From the NCBI GenBank assembly GCA_016787525.1, contig JAEUUP010000092.1, positions 1 to 64,000 of the forward strand: 64,000 nucleotides of DNA. Direction: 5' to 3'. A program made the position numbers and the translations under genes. Below the pieces are notes generated by a model. That model did no database searches. It was not told where the DNA came from and saw only the letters and a program-made list of their open reading frames with translations. Positions within the stretch are counted from its first letter, which is position 1, and every line of letters starts with the position of its first letter. Of this stretch, positions 15,885 through 23,828 are shown one piece after another. Origin of the DNA: Saprospiraceae bacterium (lineage in GTDB: Bacteria > Bacteroidota > Bacteroidia > Chitinophagales > Saprospiraceae).

Positions 15885-17270
15885 ATGAAAAAAGTCCTAA
15901 CCAAAACCACAACAATTTTTAACAGTATTCATCCTTACGACCAGTCTATTGTTGGCGAATATGCCGCTTTGACAGATGCTGAATTGAAGAAAAAACTAAC
16001 ACTTTCTGCTAAAGCCTATCAGTATTGGCGAACGACTACTTTTGACCACCGTGCCAATTTAATGCACCGATTAGCGGCTATTCTGCATCGTGACAACGAA
16101 AAATTAGCTCATTTGGTAACGCTCGAAATGGGGAAAATCATCTCAGAATCACGAGCAGAAGTCTCAAAATCGGCAGCACACACTGCTTTTTATGCCGAAC
16201 ATACTGAGGGGTGGCTTAAAGACCAAATCATCAAAACTGAAGCGCATCGCAGCTTCGTTACATTCGACCCAATAGGTTGTATTTTTGCCATTATGCCTTG
16301 GAACTTCCCTATTTGGCAAGTCATGCGGTATGCTGCTCCGACTATTATGGCAGGAAATGTCACTATTTTAAAACATGCACCTACTGTTTTTGGCTGTGCT
16401 GAAGCCATTGAAAAAGCGTTTTTAGAAGCAGGTTTTCCTGAAGGTATTTTTCAATCTATCGTCATTGACATCCCCTCAGTAGATCGTGTGATTGCAGCCG
16501 ACATTGTGCAAGGCGTGACCTTGACGGGCAGCGAATATGCTGGGTCTCAAGTGGCTGCTTTGGCAGGTAAATACATCAAAAAAAGTGTTTTGGAACTTGG
16601 GGGTTCTGATGCTTTTATTGTCTTAGCGGATGCAGATTTGGATAAAGCGGCAAAAATAGCGACACAATCGCGCATGATAAATGCAGGTCAAGCTTGTAAT
16701 TGTGCAAAGCGATTTATTATTGTTGAAGCTGTTTTTGATGCTTTTTTAGAGCGATTTAAGCATCATGTTCAACAAATTAAACTCGGCAATCCGTTCGACG
16801 AAAGTAACCAAATGGGTAGTTTGGCTCGTTTTGATCTAGCTGAAAAGTTGGAAAATCAAGTCAAAATAAGCATACAGAACGGCGCAGTAGCCGTTTTGGG
16901 CAGTGAACGTCAAGGCTGTTTGTATGAGCCAACTTTACTGAGGGGTGTCAAAAAAGGAATGGTAGCTTTCGATGAAGAAATGTTTGGTCCTGTGGCAGCA
17001 GTCATTTCAGCAAAAAATGAAGCAGAAGCCCTTACATTAGCAAACAATCATCGTTATGGCTTAGATGCTTCGATTTGGACTACTGACCTTGAGCTTGCCT
17101 ATCGTATGGCACGTCAACTTGATGTGGGCAATGTTTTTGTCAATACTTTGGTACGTTCGGATTCTCGAATGCCTTTTGGAGGCGTAAAAAAATCAGGCTT
17201 TGGGCGTGAGTTGTCGGAAGTGGGTTTGAAAGAATGGGTCAATTGTAAAACAGTTGTGATGGAAGCTTAA
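15885..17270 (+). CDS. Aldehyde dehydrogenase, succinate-semialdehyde dehydrogenase type
   Basis: The protein is 461 residues from the ATG at 15885, about the usual length of the short (Sad/YneI-like) succinate-semialdehyde dehydrogenases. It oxidises an aldehyde to the acid with NAD(P). Visible motifs are PWNFPIWQ (substrate/cofactor loop), TGSEYAG (Rossmann glycine region), the general-base Glu in LELGGSDAF, and the nucleophile Cys271 in NAGQACNC. The C-terminal FGGVKKSGFGRE is characteristic of the family. The specific substrate cannot be read from sequence. The gene stands alone between two terminators. Three 10-mer copies (16202, 16472, 16936) encode TEG, PSV and LRG. Confidence 0.88.
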   Translation: MKKVLTKTTTIFNSIHPYDQSIVGEYAALTDAELKKKLTLSAKAYQYWRTTTFDHRANLMHRLAAILHRDNEKLAHLVTLEMGKIISESRAEVSKSAAHTAFYAEHTEGWLKDQIIKTEAHRSFVTFDPIGCIFAIMPWNFPIWQVMRYAAPTIMAGNVTILKHAPTVFGCAEAIEKAFLEAGFPEGIFQSIVIDIPSVDRVIAADIVQGVTLTGSEYAGSQVAALAGKYIKKSVLELGGSDAFIVLADADLDKAAKIATQSRMINAGQACNCAKRFIIVEAVFDAFLERFKHHVQQIKLGNPFDESNQMGSLARFDLAEKLENQVKISIQNGAVAVLGSERQGCLYEPTLLRGVKKGMVAFDEEMFGPVAAVISAKNEAEALTLANNHRYGLDASIWTTDLELAYRMARQLDVGNVFVNTLVRSDSRMPFGGVKKSGFGRELSEVGLKEWVNCKTVVMEA

Positions 17271-17278
17271 AAACTGAA

Positions 17279-17305
17279 AGAGCGTAGTTTCCTCAACTAC
17301 GCTCT
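17279..17305 (-). terminator. Hairpin between the aldehyde dehydrogenase and HMA-like genes
   Basis: AGAGCGTAGTT (17279-17289) pairs with AACTACGCTCT (17295-17305). On the minus strand the stem is followed by GTTTTT, so it can terminate the minus-strand gene ending at 17332 and probably serves both converging genes. Confidence 0.75.
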
Positions 17306-17331
17306 CGTACATTTGCTTAGTCCTCAGAGTA

Positions 17332-17664
17332 TTACTCTTTTTCGTTTCGTGCTGTGGCAGACATAGGTGCAGCACCACCATTAGCAAAATTATTAGCTGC
17401 AACTTCTTTAATATTGCGAACGATGTCTTCGACACGTGCCAATTTTGGATCATAACTAACCGCTAAAATGCGTTTAGCATCATTCCAATCAAGGTCTAAA
17501 ACACCTCTAGTATATACGGCTTTTTGAGTTTTTTTGTCATTTAGGTCAATTTTAAAGGGTTCTTTCATCGTGAAATACTCAGTAATGACTGGCTGTGCTT
17601 TTACAGAGACTGACACTAATATAAGTGCGACGATAGCAACTGTGTTTAAAATGAATTTTTTCAT
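17332..17664 (-). CDS. Small secreted HMA-like protein without metal-binding cysteines
   Basis: This 110-residue protein has a signal peptide (MKKFILNTVAIVALI, ending VKAQ). The mature part (GVLDLDWNDAKRILAVSYDP, then VEDIVRNIKE) follows the beta-alpha-beta-beta-alpha pattern of heavy-metal-associated (HMA) domains, but the CxxC metal site is absent. A paralogue at 62744 shares the start of the mature protein almost exactly (AQPVITEYFTM, FKIDLNDKK). The pair is probably a family of periplasmic HMA-fold proteins with a non-metal role. Function is unknown. Confidence 0.7.
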   Translation of the reverse strand: MKKFILNTVAIVALILVSVSVKAQPVITEYFTMKEPFKIDLNDKKTQKAVYTRGVLDLDWNDAKRILAVSYDPKLARVEDIVRNIKEVAANNFANGGAAPMSATARNEKE

Positions 17665-18139
17665 TGAATTTAATTTAAAAATGGTTGAGAAATAAAATTA
17701 TTAATTAGACTTTTCTTTTTGAAAATACTCGATTCACTGATTCGATGTCACAAGACATATCAGTAATAGATTTTTTTACCGTGTAAAATTAAGCTGATTC
17801 GGTTAGTTGGTGCGGGAGGTGTATTGTTTTGTGTTGCTGTTAAGTTAATTTTGGCACATTGCTTACTGCGTTCTGATTGTGACACAAAAGTCTAATACTT
17901 TTTTCATTTAAACAATACCTAAATTGTTTGTAAACTTAGTTATTTTCCGTAGGCTGTGACAGGCAAAAAAACTATTTTTTCTCGATTTATCAAAATTAAA
18001 GAATTGATTATCAGAGTATTAAGAACTTAATCTCAAACATTAAGCTCCCGCCCCAAGTTGATGAAAAAATCTTGTTACGCCTTTTGTTAAAAGGTTTAAT
18101 TATGCCTAAATTTCTTGAAAATAAGTTTTGAAAAATATC
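17665..18139. other. AT-rich intergenic region
   Basis: This 475-base stretch lies upstream of the HMA-like gene and downstream of the symporter gene. Apart from the large hairpin that follows at 18140 I see no gene or clear regulatory element. Confidence 0.5.
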
Positions 18140-18208
18140 ACCCCTCAGTATAACACAAACGCTCTCACATCATTGAGACATGAGAGCGTTTGTATTATAC
18201 TGAGGGGT
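18140..18208. terminator. 28-bp inverted repeat built around two opposed 10-mer copies
   Basis: The arms at 18140-18167 and 18181-18208 pair in 27 of 28 positions around a 13-nt loop. The outermost ten bases of the stem are CCCCTCAGTA (18141) and TACTGAGGGG (18198), that is, an opposed pair of the dispersed motif. It lies 10 bases downstream of the symporter stop and probably terminates it. Opposed uptake-sequence pairs in terminators are characteristic of Neisseria and Haemophilus. Confidence 0.8.
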
Positions 18209-18217
18209 AGATTGATT

Positions 18218-19864
18218 CTACCAAAAATAAGTGTAAAGAGCCGTTAAAATGCCAATGACTACAACTGCTCCGATAGCAAATTCTTTTGATACTTTGAACA
18301 TTGATGTATCCACTTCCAAACCTCTTGGATTGTCTTTGCTTTCAGGGTCTAATAGACTCACCCCAATAATGACAGCGGATAGAATGAGGAATGAGTAGCC
18401 CATAGCGTGGAAGAACGGCATACCACCACCGAACTGGTCGAATGCAATGGACACTGGTAAAGCCAAAATAGCCGCCACCAAAGCACCTTTGCCTGTCGCA
18501 CCTTTCCAGAAAAAGCCTAAGAAGAAGATAGCAAAAATACCGGGCGACACAAAACCTGTGTATTTTTGAATGAATTGGAAAGCAGAATCTAAACCTTGCA
18601 ACTGAGGTGCAACAAGGCATCCTATAATCATGGCTACAATGATTACGATTTTACCCACTTTCACCAATTGTTTTTCATCTGCATCTTTATTTATGACTTT
18701 TTTGTAAATATCTAATGTGAAAATTGTCGCAATAGAATTGGCTTTACCTGCCAATGATGCGACTATGGCTGCTGTTAATGCCGCAAAAGATAGACCTTTC
18801 AAGCCTGTTGGCAGTAAGTCAAGCAAAATAGGATAAGATTTGTCTGGAATCAAATGCCCCTTTGCATTGAGCATTTCAGTCTGGAACATACCATTTTGGT
18901 AGAGAACATAAGCCGCAATACCTGGAATAACAACTATGATAGGCATCAATAATTTCAAAAACGCAGCAAAAAGCAAGCCCGAACGAGCGGTTTTCAAATC
19001 TGCACCTAAAGCACGTTGTGTGATATATTGGTTGCACCCCCAGTAGTTGAGGTTCGTAATCCACATTGCACCGATCAAAACCGTCAGACCAGGAAGGTCA
19101 ACCCATGCATCTTTAGTTCCTCCTTCTCCATTCGGAATTTGGAGTTGCCCTTTGTCCAAAATCATGTGAAAATGGTCAGGTGCTTTCTCGTAGAGGAAAC
19201 TCAAACCATTGAGCATGCCCGGATTACCAAATTTCGTTGCCACCATATCTAATGCCAAATAGGTCGTTGCCAAACCACCAATAATCAATACGATGACCTG
19301 AATAACGTCCGTGAAGCCAATGACCTTCATACCACCGAGGGTAATGAAAACGGCAAAAATGGACATACCAATAACGCAAGTCATAAAATCTAAGCCCGAA
19401 ACTTTAGTAACCGCCAATGCTCCTAAGTATAGTATTGATGACAAATTGACAAAAATATATAAGAAAAGCCAAAAAATTGCCATAATGAGAGCCACCGAAG
19501 GATTGTATCGTTGACTCAAAAACTGAGGCATTGTGAAAATATGGTTTTTTAAATAAATAGGCAAAAAGAAGACAGCAACTACTAAAAGCGTTGCAGCTGC
19601 CATCCATTCGTAGGTAGAAATTGCTAAACCCATGGCAAATCCATTGCCTGACATACCAATAAACTGTTCAGCCGAAATATTAGAAGCAATAAGCGAAGCA
19701 CCAATTGCCCACCATGTCAAAGAGCCTTCTGCAAGGAAATAGTCTGCGGATGATGTTTCTGCTTTTTTCTTTTTATTGTAAATCCACCAACCATAACCTG
19801 AGACAATGATAAAGTAGAAGAGAAAGACGATGTAATCCATCGTTTGGAGACCTGAAGATTGCAT
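18218..19864 (-). CDS. Sodium/solute symporter of the SSS family (SGLT-like sugar transporter)
   Basis: The protein has 548 residues and about 14 hydrophobic segments. The N-terminus (MDYIVFLFYFIIVSGYGWWIY), the unwound helix region (GASLIASNISAEQFIGMSG) and the ITNLNYWGCNQYITQRALGA segment closely resemble vSGLT-type sodium/galactose or sodium/glucose cotransporters. It should import a sugar with sodium across the inner membrane. It is divergent from a Nudix-family transcription factor, whose Bacteroidota relatives (AraR, XylR type) control pentose and other sugar genes, so the substrate may be the effector of that regulator. No 10-mer copy lies within the gene, but an opposed pair flanks its 3' end. 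Confidence 0.88.
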   Translation of the reverse strand: MQSSGLQTMDYIVFLFYFIIVSGYGWWIYNKKKKAETSSADYFLAEGSLTWWAIGASLIASNISAEQFIGMSGNGFAMGLAISTYEWMAAATLLVVAVFFLPIYLKNHIFTMPQFLSQRYNPSVALIMAIFWLFLYIFVNLSSILYLGALAVTKVSGLDFMTCVIGMSIFAVFITLGGMKVIGFTDVIQVIVLIIGGLATTYLALDMVATKFGNPGMLNGLSFLYEKAPDHFHMILDKGQLQIPNGEGGTKDAWVDLPGLTVLIGAMWITNLNYWGCNQYITQRALGADLKTARSGLLFAAFLKLLMPIIVVIPGIAAYVLYQNGMFQTEMLNAKGHLIPDKSYPILLDLLPTGLKGLSFAALTAAIVASLAGKANSIATIFTLDIYKKVINKDADEKQLVKVGKIVIIVAMIIGCLVAPQLQGLDSAFQFIQKYTGFVSPGIFAIFFLGFFWKGATGKGALVAAILALPVSIAFDQFGGGMPFFHAMGYSFLILSAVIIGVSLLDPESKDNPRGLEVDTSMFKVSKEFAIGAVVVIGILTALYTYFW

Positions 19865-19920
19865 TTCTATTCTGTTGTTGTTTTCGTTGAAAAAATATTA
19901 TTTCGATAAAATTTGAAAAC

Positions 19921-20005
19921 GTAAATATGACACTTACTTTTTAGCAAACAAAAAATTAGTATCAAATATTTTATTTTAATTTTGTTGGCGGTTTGTCATA
20001 TTACC
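19921..20005. promoter_or_regulatory. Possible operator half-sites between the symporter and Nudix regulator genes
   Basis: GTAAATATGACA (19921-19932) and, in opposite orientation, TGTCATATTAC (starting near 19995) are nearly the same sequence in inverted arrangement about 70 bases apart. Their position between divergent genes fits operator sites for the regulator. The TGTCA core also occurs in a palindrome upstream of xylB (46652-46664). This is inference from similarity only. Confidence 0.35.
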
Positions 20006-20038
20006 TACACCCCCTCAGTATTTAAAAGATATAATGAA

Positions 20039-20752
20039 ATGAAAATCAACTTTTTAGAACAGTATCGCCAACAAATCAAATGCCTCGTGGCTTTGGATTC
20101 AATTATATTTGGGTTCGATGGCACAGACTTAAAATTGTTACTCGTCAAACGTGGTATCGAAACCGAACATGACACTTGGTCGCTTATGGGTGGGTGGCTT
20201 GCACCCAACGAAACACTCGAAATGGCAGCTCATCGCATCGTTTTTGAGCTTATTGGGCTTGAAAATGTCTATCTTGAACAGCTTGGCGCGTTTGGAGACC
20301 CCACGCGTGACCCTGTTGAGCGCACCGTTTCAGTGGCCTATTTTGCCTTGATAAATGTCCCGAACTACGATGATAAAATTGACCACGTCTTTGATGCTGC
20401 TTGGTTTCCCATCAACGATTTGCCCGAGCTACTGTTCGACCACAAAGAAATGGTCGCACAAGCCAAGGAAAAATTGAAATACAAAGCAGCCTTTCATCCC
20501 ATTGGCTTTGAACTATTGCCCGAAAAATTCACTTTGCCGCAACTTCAAAACCTCTATGAAGCCATTTTTGGTGTGACGATTGATAAACGCAATTTCAGTC
20601 GTAAAATGCTTTCAACCAATTTATTGATAAAATTGAAAGAAAAACAAAAAGGGTTTTCCAAAAAAGGTGCGTTTTTGTACAAACTCGATGCCGAGCGGTA
20701 TAAACAAGATTTTAATGCTTTCTTGAATTTTATTCCGAATCCTGATATTTAA
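20039..20752 (+). CDS. Nudix-family transcriptional regulator (NrtR/AraR type)
   Basis: The ATG at 20039 (MKINFLEQYRQQIK) is chosen; the open frame further upstream contains the 10-mer and looks non-coding. The 237-residue protein has an N-terminal Nudix fold (about 20-150) and a C-terminal winged helix (LPEKFTLPQLQNLYEAIF, then DKRNFSRKML), the arrangement of NrtR. The Nudix box is degenerate: after GGWLAPNETLEMAA the catalytic REVxEE reads HRIVFELI, so hydrolysis is unlikely and the domain probably senses a ligand. In Bacteroides such proteins (AraR) sense sugars. It is divergent from the sugar symporter, its likely target. Confidence 0.85.
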   Translation: MKINFLEQYRQQIKCLVALDSIIFGFDGTDLKLLLVKRGIETEHDTWSLMGGWLAPNETLEMAAHRIVFELIGLENVYLEQLGAFGDPTRDPVERTVSVAYFALINVPNYDDKIDHVFDAAWFPINDLPELLFDHKEMVAQAKEKLKYKAAFHPIGFELLPEKFTLPQLQNLYEAIFGVTIDKRNFSRKMLSTNLLIKLKEKQKGFSKKGAFLYKLDAERYKQDFNAFLNFIPNPDI

Positions 20753-21005
20753 CTATACCCCTCAGTAGGCGAAGTCTTTAGAGGGAGGATTTACTATTGT
20801 AATATATTTTCTTGAATACGAAACAATACGAGTACCTGAAAAAATCATCTAGCATTCTTCGATAATTGATACAGGCTTAATATAAAAATTGGGTTTTTGA
20901 TGAATTAACCACTATCAAATCTCGATTTTTATTGAAATTATAAATAAAATTTCGTATCTCGGAAACGTTCTCGCAAAAAAATGCGAAAACTCTTATCACG
21001 TAAAT

Positions 21006-21013
21006 TATATTTG
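21006..21013 (+). promoter_or_regulatory. -7 box for the DUF4440 gene
   Basis: TATATTTG matches TAnnTTTG, with 46 bases between the box and the ATG at 21060, like the leaders at 3262 and 5368. The rest of 20753-21005 is AT-rich, with one 10-mer copy (20758-20767) five bases after the regulator stop. Confidence 0.5.
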
Positions 21014-21059
21014 TGCAATCGTTTTCGCAACATATCATTTTGTCTTAAAAGTACACAGT

Positions 21060-21494
21060 ATGAAAAAAATATCCTCTATTTTTATCTTTTCATTGCTTTT
21101 CGCAACAGTCAATTTTGCTCAATCGAAAACAGAAAAAGCTGTTGCCGATGCTGTCGAAACCTTTCGCAAACTGATGATAGACCCAAATAAAGCGGCTTTG
21201 GAAGACATCACTTGTGCCGAACTGACTTATGGTCATTCGGGTGGAAAAGTGGAGAATAAAGCTGAATTTGTTGAAGCGTTTGTGAGTGGCAAATCCGATT
21301 TTTTGAAAATTGATTTGTCCGAACAAACCATTCAAGTCATTGGCAAAACAGCCATCGTGCGTCATACCTTGGTCGGCGATACACACGATAAAGGTAAAGA
21401 TCCCACCACTGTCAAATTGAAAATCATGACCGTTTGGCAAAAACAAGGTGGCAAATGGAAGCTATTGGCGCGCCAAGCAGTGAAATTAACTTAG
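21060..21494 (+). CDS. Secreted DUF4440 / NTF2-like protein
   Basis: The protein has 144 residues, with signal peptide MKKISSIFIFSLLFATVNFA. The mature part has the alpha+beta cone pattern of DUF4440 (SnoaL/NTF2-like): a helix with AVETFRKLM, an early beta strand LTYGHSGGKVENKAEFVEAF, and a closing strand pair ending WQKQGGKWKLLARQAVKL. Members bind or act on small molecules and are functionally diverse. It precedes the uronate cluster on the same strand, with 89 bases to kduD, and may be transcribed with it or separately. Confidence 0.8.
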   Translation: MKKISSIFIFSLLFATVNFAQSKTEKAVADAVETFRKLMIDPNKAALEDITCAELTYGHSGGKVENKAEFVEAFVSGKSDFLKIDLSEQTIQVIGKTAIVRHTLVGDTHDKGKDPTTVKLKIMTVWQKQGGKWKLLARQAVKLT

Positions 21495-21583
21495 TGATGA
21501 TGAAAATGAAAGTAGAAGATTTTAAGACCCCTCAGTAAATCTTTATACTTAAACCATTGAAGTCAAAAAAATCATAAAAAAAG

Positions 21584-22345
21584 ATGAATTTATTCGATTT
21601 AACAGGCAAAGTAGCCCTCGTAACAGGTTGCAAACGAGGTATTGGTAAAGGTATGGCAGAAGCCTTGGCAGAAGCAGGGGCAGACATCATCGGTGTGTCC
21701 GCCAATTTGGAATTGGAAGGCAGTGACATCGAAAAAGCTGTGTTACTGAGGGGTCGAAAATTCAAAGCTTATCAAGCAGATTTCAGCAATCGAGACAGTT
21801 TATACGCTTTTATTGAGAAAGTCAAACGCGAAAATCCTGTTATTGATATTTTGATTAACAATGCTGGGACAATCATGCGCAAACCTGCGGCAGAACACCC
21901 TGACGACTATTGGGACTCCGTGATTGATGTCAACCTCAATTCGCAATTCATCCTATCGCGCGAAATAGGGAAGGAGATGGTTCTTCGAGGCTCAGGCAAA
22001 ATCATCTTTACAGCTTCGCTTCTGACCTTTCAAGGTGGCATCACAGTACCTGGCTATGCTGCGTCGAAAGGTGCTATCGGTAGTTTGACCAAGGCTTTGG
22101 CAAACGAATGGGCCAGCAAAGGCGTGAATGTCAATGCAATTGCACCAGGCTATATTGCCACAGACAATACGGCAGCTTTGCAAAAAGATGAAGTACGCAG
22201 TACACAAATTTTGGCACGTATTCCCGCAGGGCGTTGGGGCAATCCCGATGACTTTAAAGGAGCGACCATCTTTTTGGCATCGAACGCGTCAGACTATGTG
22301 CATGGCACAATTTTGACGGTTGATGGTGGTTGGATGGGGCGTTAA
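21584..22345 (+). CDS. kduD: 2-dehydro-3-deoxy-D-gluconate 5-dehydrogenase
   Basis: This 253-residue short-chain dehydrogenase interconverts 2,5-diketo-3-deoxygluconate and 2-keto-3-deoxygluconate in unsaturated uronate (pectin, glycosaminoglycan) breakdown. Visible are the cofactor motif TGCKRGIGKGMA (about residues 14-25), NNAG, and the catalytic Ser/Tyr-x3-Lys (YAASK). The stretches FQGGITVPGYAASKGAIG and AGRWGNPDDFKGATIFLASNASDYVHG match KduD closely. It is followed by kduI and starts the catabolic cluster. One 10-mer (21744) encodes LLRG. Confidence 0.93.
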   Translation: MNLFDLTGKVALVTGCKRGIGKGMAEALAEAGADIIGVSANLELEGSDIEKAVLLRGRKFKAYQADFSNRDSLYAFIEKVKRENPVIDILINNAGTIMRKPAAEHPDDYWDSVIDVNLNSQFILSREIGKEMVLRGSGKIIFTASLLTFQGGITVPGYAASKGAIGSLTKALANEWASKGVNVNAIAPGYIATDNTAALQKDEVRSTQILARIPAGRWGNPDDFKGATIFLASNASDYVHGTILTVDGGWMGR

Positions 22346-22414
22346 AATAAAATTAAAAGATTGAAAAGCAGTCTTTTATCTTAAAATCTAATATCGTAAA
22401 ATCTTTAAAAATAT

Positions 22415-23245
22415 ATGCAAACAAGATATGAAAGCAGCCCCAACGAGGTCAAAGGTATGACAACAGGGCAACTGAGAGAGAATTTTTTGATTGACAACTG
22501 CATTGTTGCTGGTGAAATTAATTTCGTTTACTCACACTATGACCGTATGATTATCGGTGGTGCAATGCCCACTACTGAGGGGTTAGCTTTGGGCAATTTT
22601 GAACAATTGAAAGCAGACTATTTTCTCGAAAGACGCGAAATGGGCATTATCAATATCGGTGGCGATGGCACTATAACGGCTGATGGCAAAACCTATAACC
22701 TGCGCAAATTGGACTGTGTGTATCTTGGAAAAGGTACAAAAGATGTGGTTTTTTCAAGCAATGATGCTGCGGCTGCGGCACAATTTTACATACTTTCTGT
22801 GCCAGCACACCGCGATTATCCAAATCGTATGATGCCAAAAGAAGAAGCGTCACCGATGACCATTGGTAGCCCTGCAACGGCCAATCACCGCACCGTTTAC
22901 AAATATATTCATGCAGATGGCATCAAAAGTTGCCAATTAGTGATGGGTTTGACGACTCTGCACACGGGTAGCGTGTGGAACACCATGCCTGCCCACACAC
23001 ACGACCGTCGTATGGAAGCTTATTTCTATTTCGATGTGCCAAGCGACCAAGCTGTGGTGCATTTTATGGGTCAACCACAAGAGACACGCCATATTTTTAT
23101 GGCCAATCATCAAGCTGTGATTTCGCCACCGTGGTCTATTCACTCTGGTTGTGGTACAACGAATTATGGTTTTATTTGGGGCATGGGCGGCGAAAATTTC
23201 AACTATACAGATATGGACGTAGTGGCAATCAATGCGTTGAGATAA
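22415..23245 (+). CDS. kduI: 4-deoxy-L-threo-5-hexosulose-uronate ketol-isomerase
   Basis: This 276-residue isomerase converts 5-keto-4-deoxyuronate to 2,5-diketo-3-deoxygluconate, the step before KduD. It matches E. coli KduI along its length: VYSHYDRMIIGGAMPT, FLERREMGIINIGG, and the zinc-binding cupin segment NTMPAHTHDRRMEAYFYF with His and Glu ligands, then MGQPQETRHIFM and SPPWSIHSGCGT. It is transcribed with kduD; the next gene starts two bases after its stop. One 10-mer (22573) encodes TTEG in a loop. Confidence 0.95.
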   Translation: MQTRYESSPNEVKGMTTGQLRENFLIDNCIVAGEINFVYSHYDRMIIGGAMPTTEGLALGNFEQLKADYFLERREMGIINIGGDGTITADGKTYNLRKLDCVYLGKGTKDVVFSSNDAAAAAQFYILSVPAHRDYPNRMMPKEEASPMTIGSPATANHRTVYKYIHADGIKSCQLVMGLTTLHTGSVWNTMPAHTHDRRMEAYFYFDVPSDQAVVHFMGQPQETRHIFMANHQAVISPPWSIHSGCGTTNYGFIWGMGGENFNYTDMDVVAINALR

Positions 23246-23246
23246 A

Positions 23247-23819
23247 ATGAGCAAAATATATTTTGAAGACAAGACATTCAAAGGTGTGGATTTTTCGGAC
23301 CAAGCTTTGGCAAAAGGTGAGTATGAGAACTGCACTTTCATTCAATGTCTTTTCTCAAATACGGATTTATTGAACACCAATTTCTCAGAATGCCAATTTG
23401 AAGAGTGTAATTTAAGTATGGCAAAAATTGCCAATACAGCTTTCAAAAATGTCCATTTCAAACAGTGTAAAATGGTCGGCTTGTATTTTGAGCATTGCAA
23501 CAAGTTCATGTTGTCGCTGAGTTTTGACTCCTGTGTGCTGAATTTGTCTTCTTTTTATAAGTTAAACTTAAAAAATACACGATTTCAGAACACCGTATTG
23601 CATGAAGTGGATTTTACAGAAGCTGATTTGACAAGCTCTATTTTTGATCGTTGCGATTTGTTCAAAACCGTTTTTGACAAATCAGTTTTAGAAAAAGTGG
23701 ATTTTCGGACAGCTTATAATTATGCGTTTGATATTGAAAATAATCGTATCAAAAAGGCAAAATTCTCAGCAAATGGTATCGCAGGTCTTCTAAAAAAGTA
23801 TGATATTGAGATAAGTTAA
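23247..23819 (+). CDS. Pentapeptide-repeat protein
   Basis: This 190-residue protein consists of degenerate A(D/N)LxF-type pentapeptide repeats (for example CTFIQCLFSNTDLLNTNFSECQFEECNLSMAKI and VDFTEADLTSSIFDRCDLF), which should form a right-handed quadrilateral beta helix. It resembles the Qnr/McbG-like group in length but no specific gyrase-protection feature can be asserted. Its place inside the uronate operon, two bases after kduI and nine bases before uxaB, is unusual and suggests co-expression. Confidence 0.85.
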   Translation: MSKIYFEDKTFKGVDFSDQALAKGEYENCTFIQCLFSNTDLLNTNFSECQFEECNLSMAKIANTAFKNVHFKQCKMVGLYFEHCNKFMLSLSFDSCVLNLSSFYKLNLKNTRFQNTVLHEVDFTEADLTSSIFDRCDLFKTVFDKSVLEKVDFRTAYNYAFDIENNRIKKAKFSANGIAGLLKKYDIEIS

Positions 23820-23828
23820 TCGTTGATA

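Noticed and set aside
19982-20038. Upstream extension of the Nudix regulator (MLAVCHITY...)
   Set aside because: It contains a 10-mer and promoter-region sequence; family alignment starts at the ATG at 20039.
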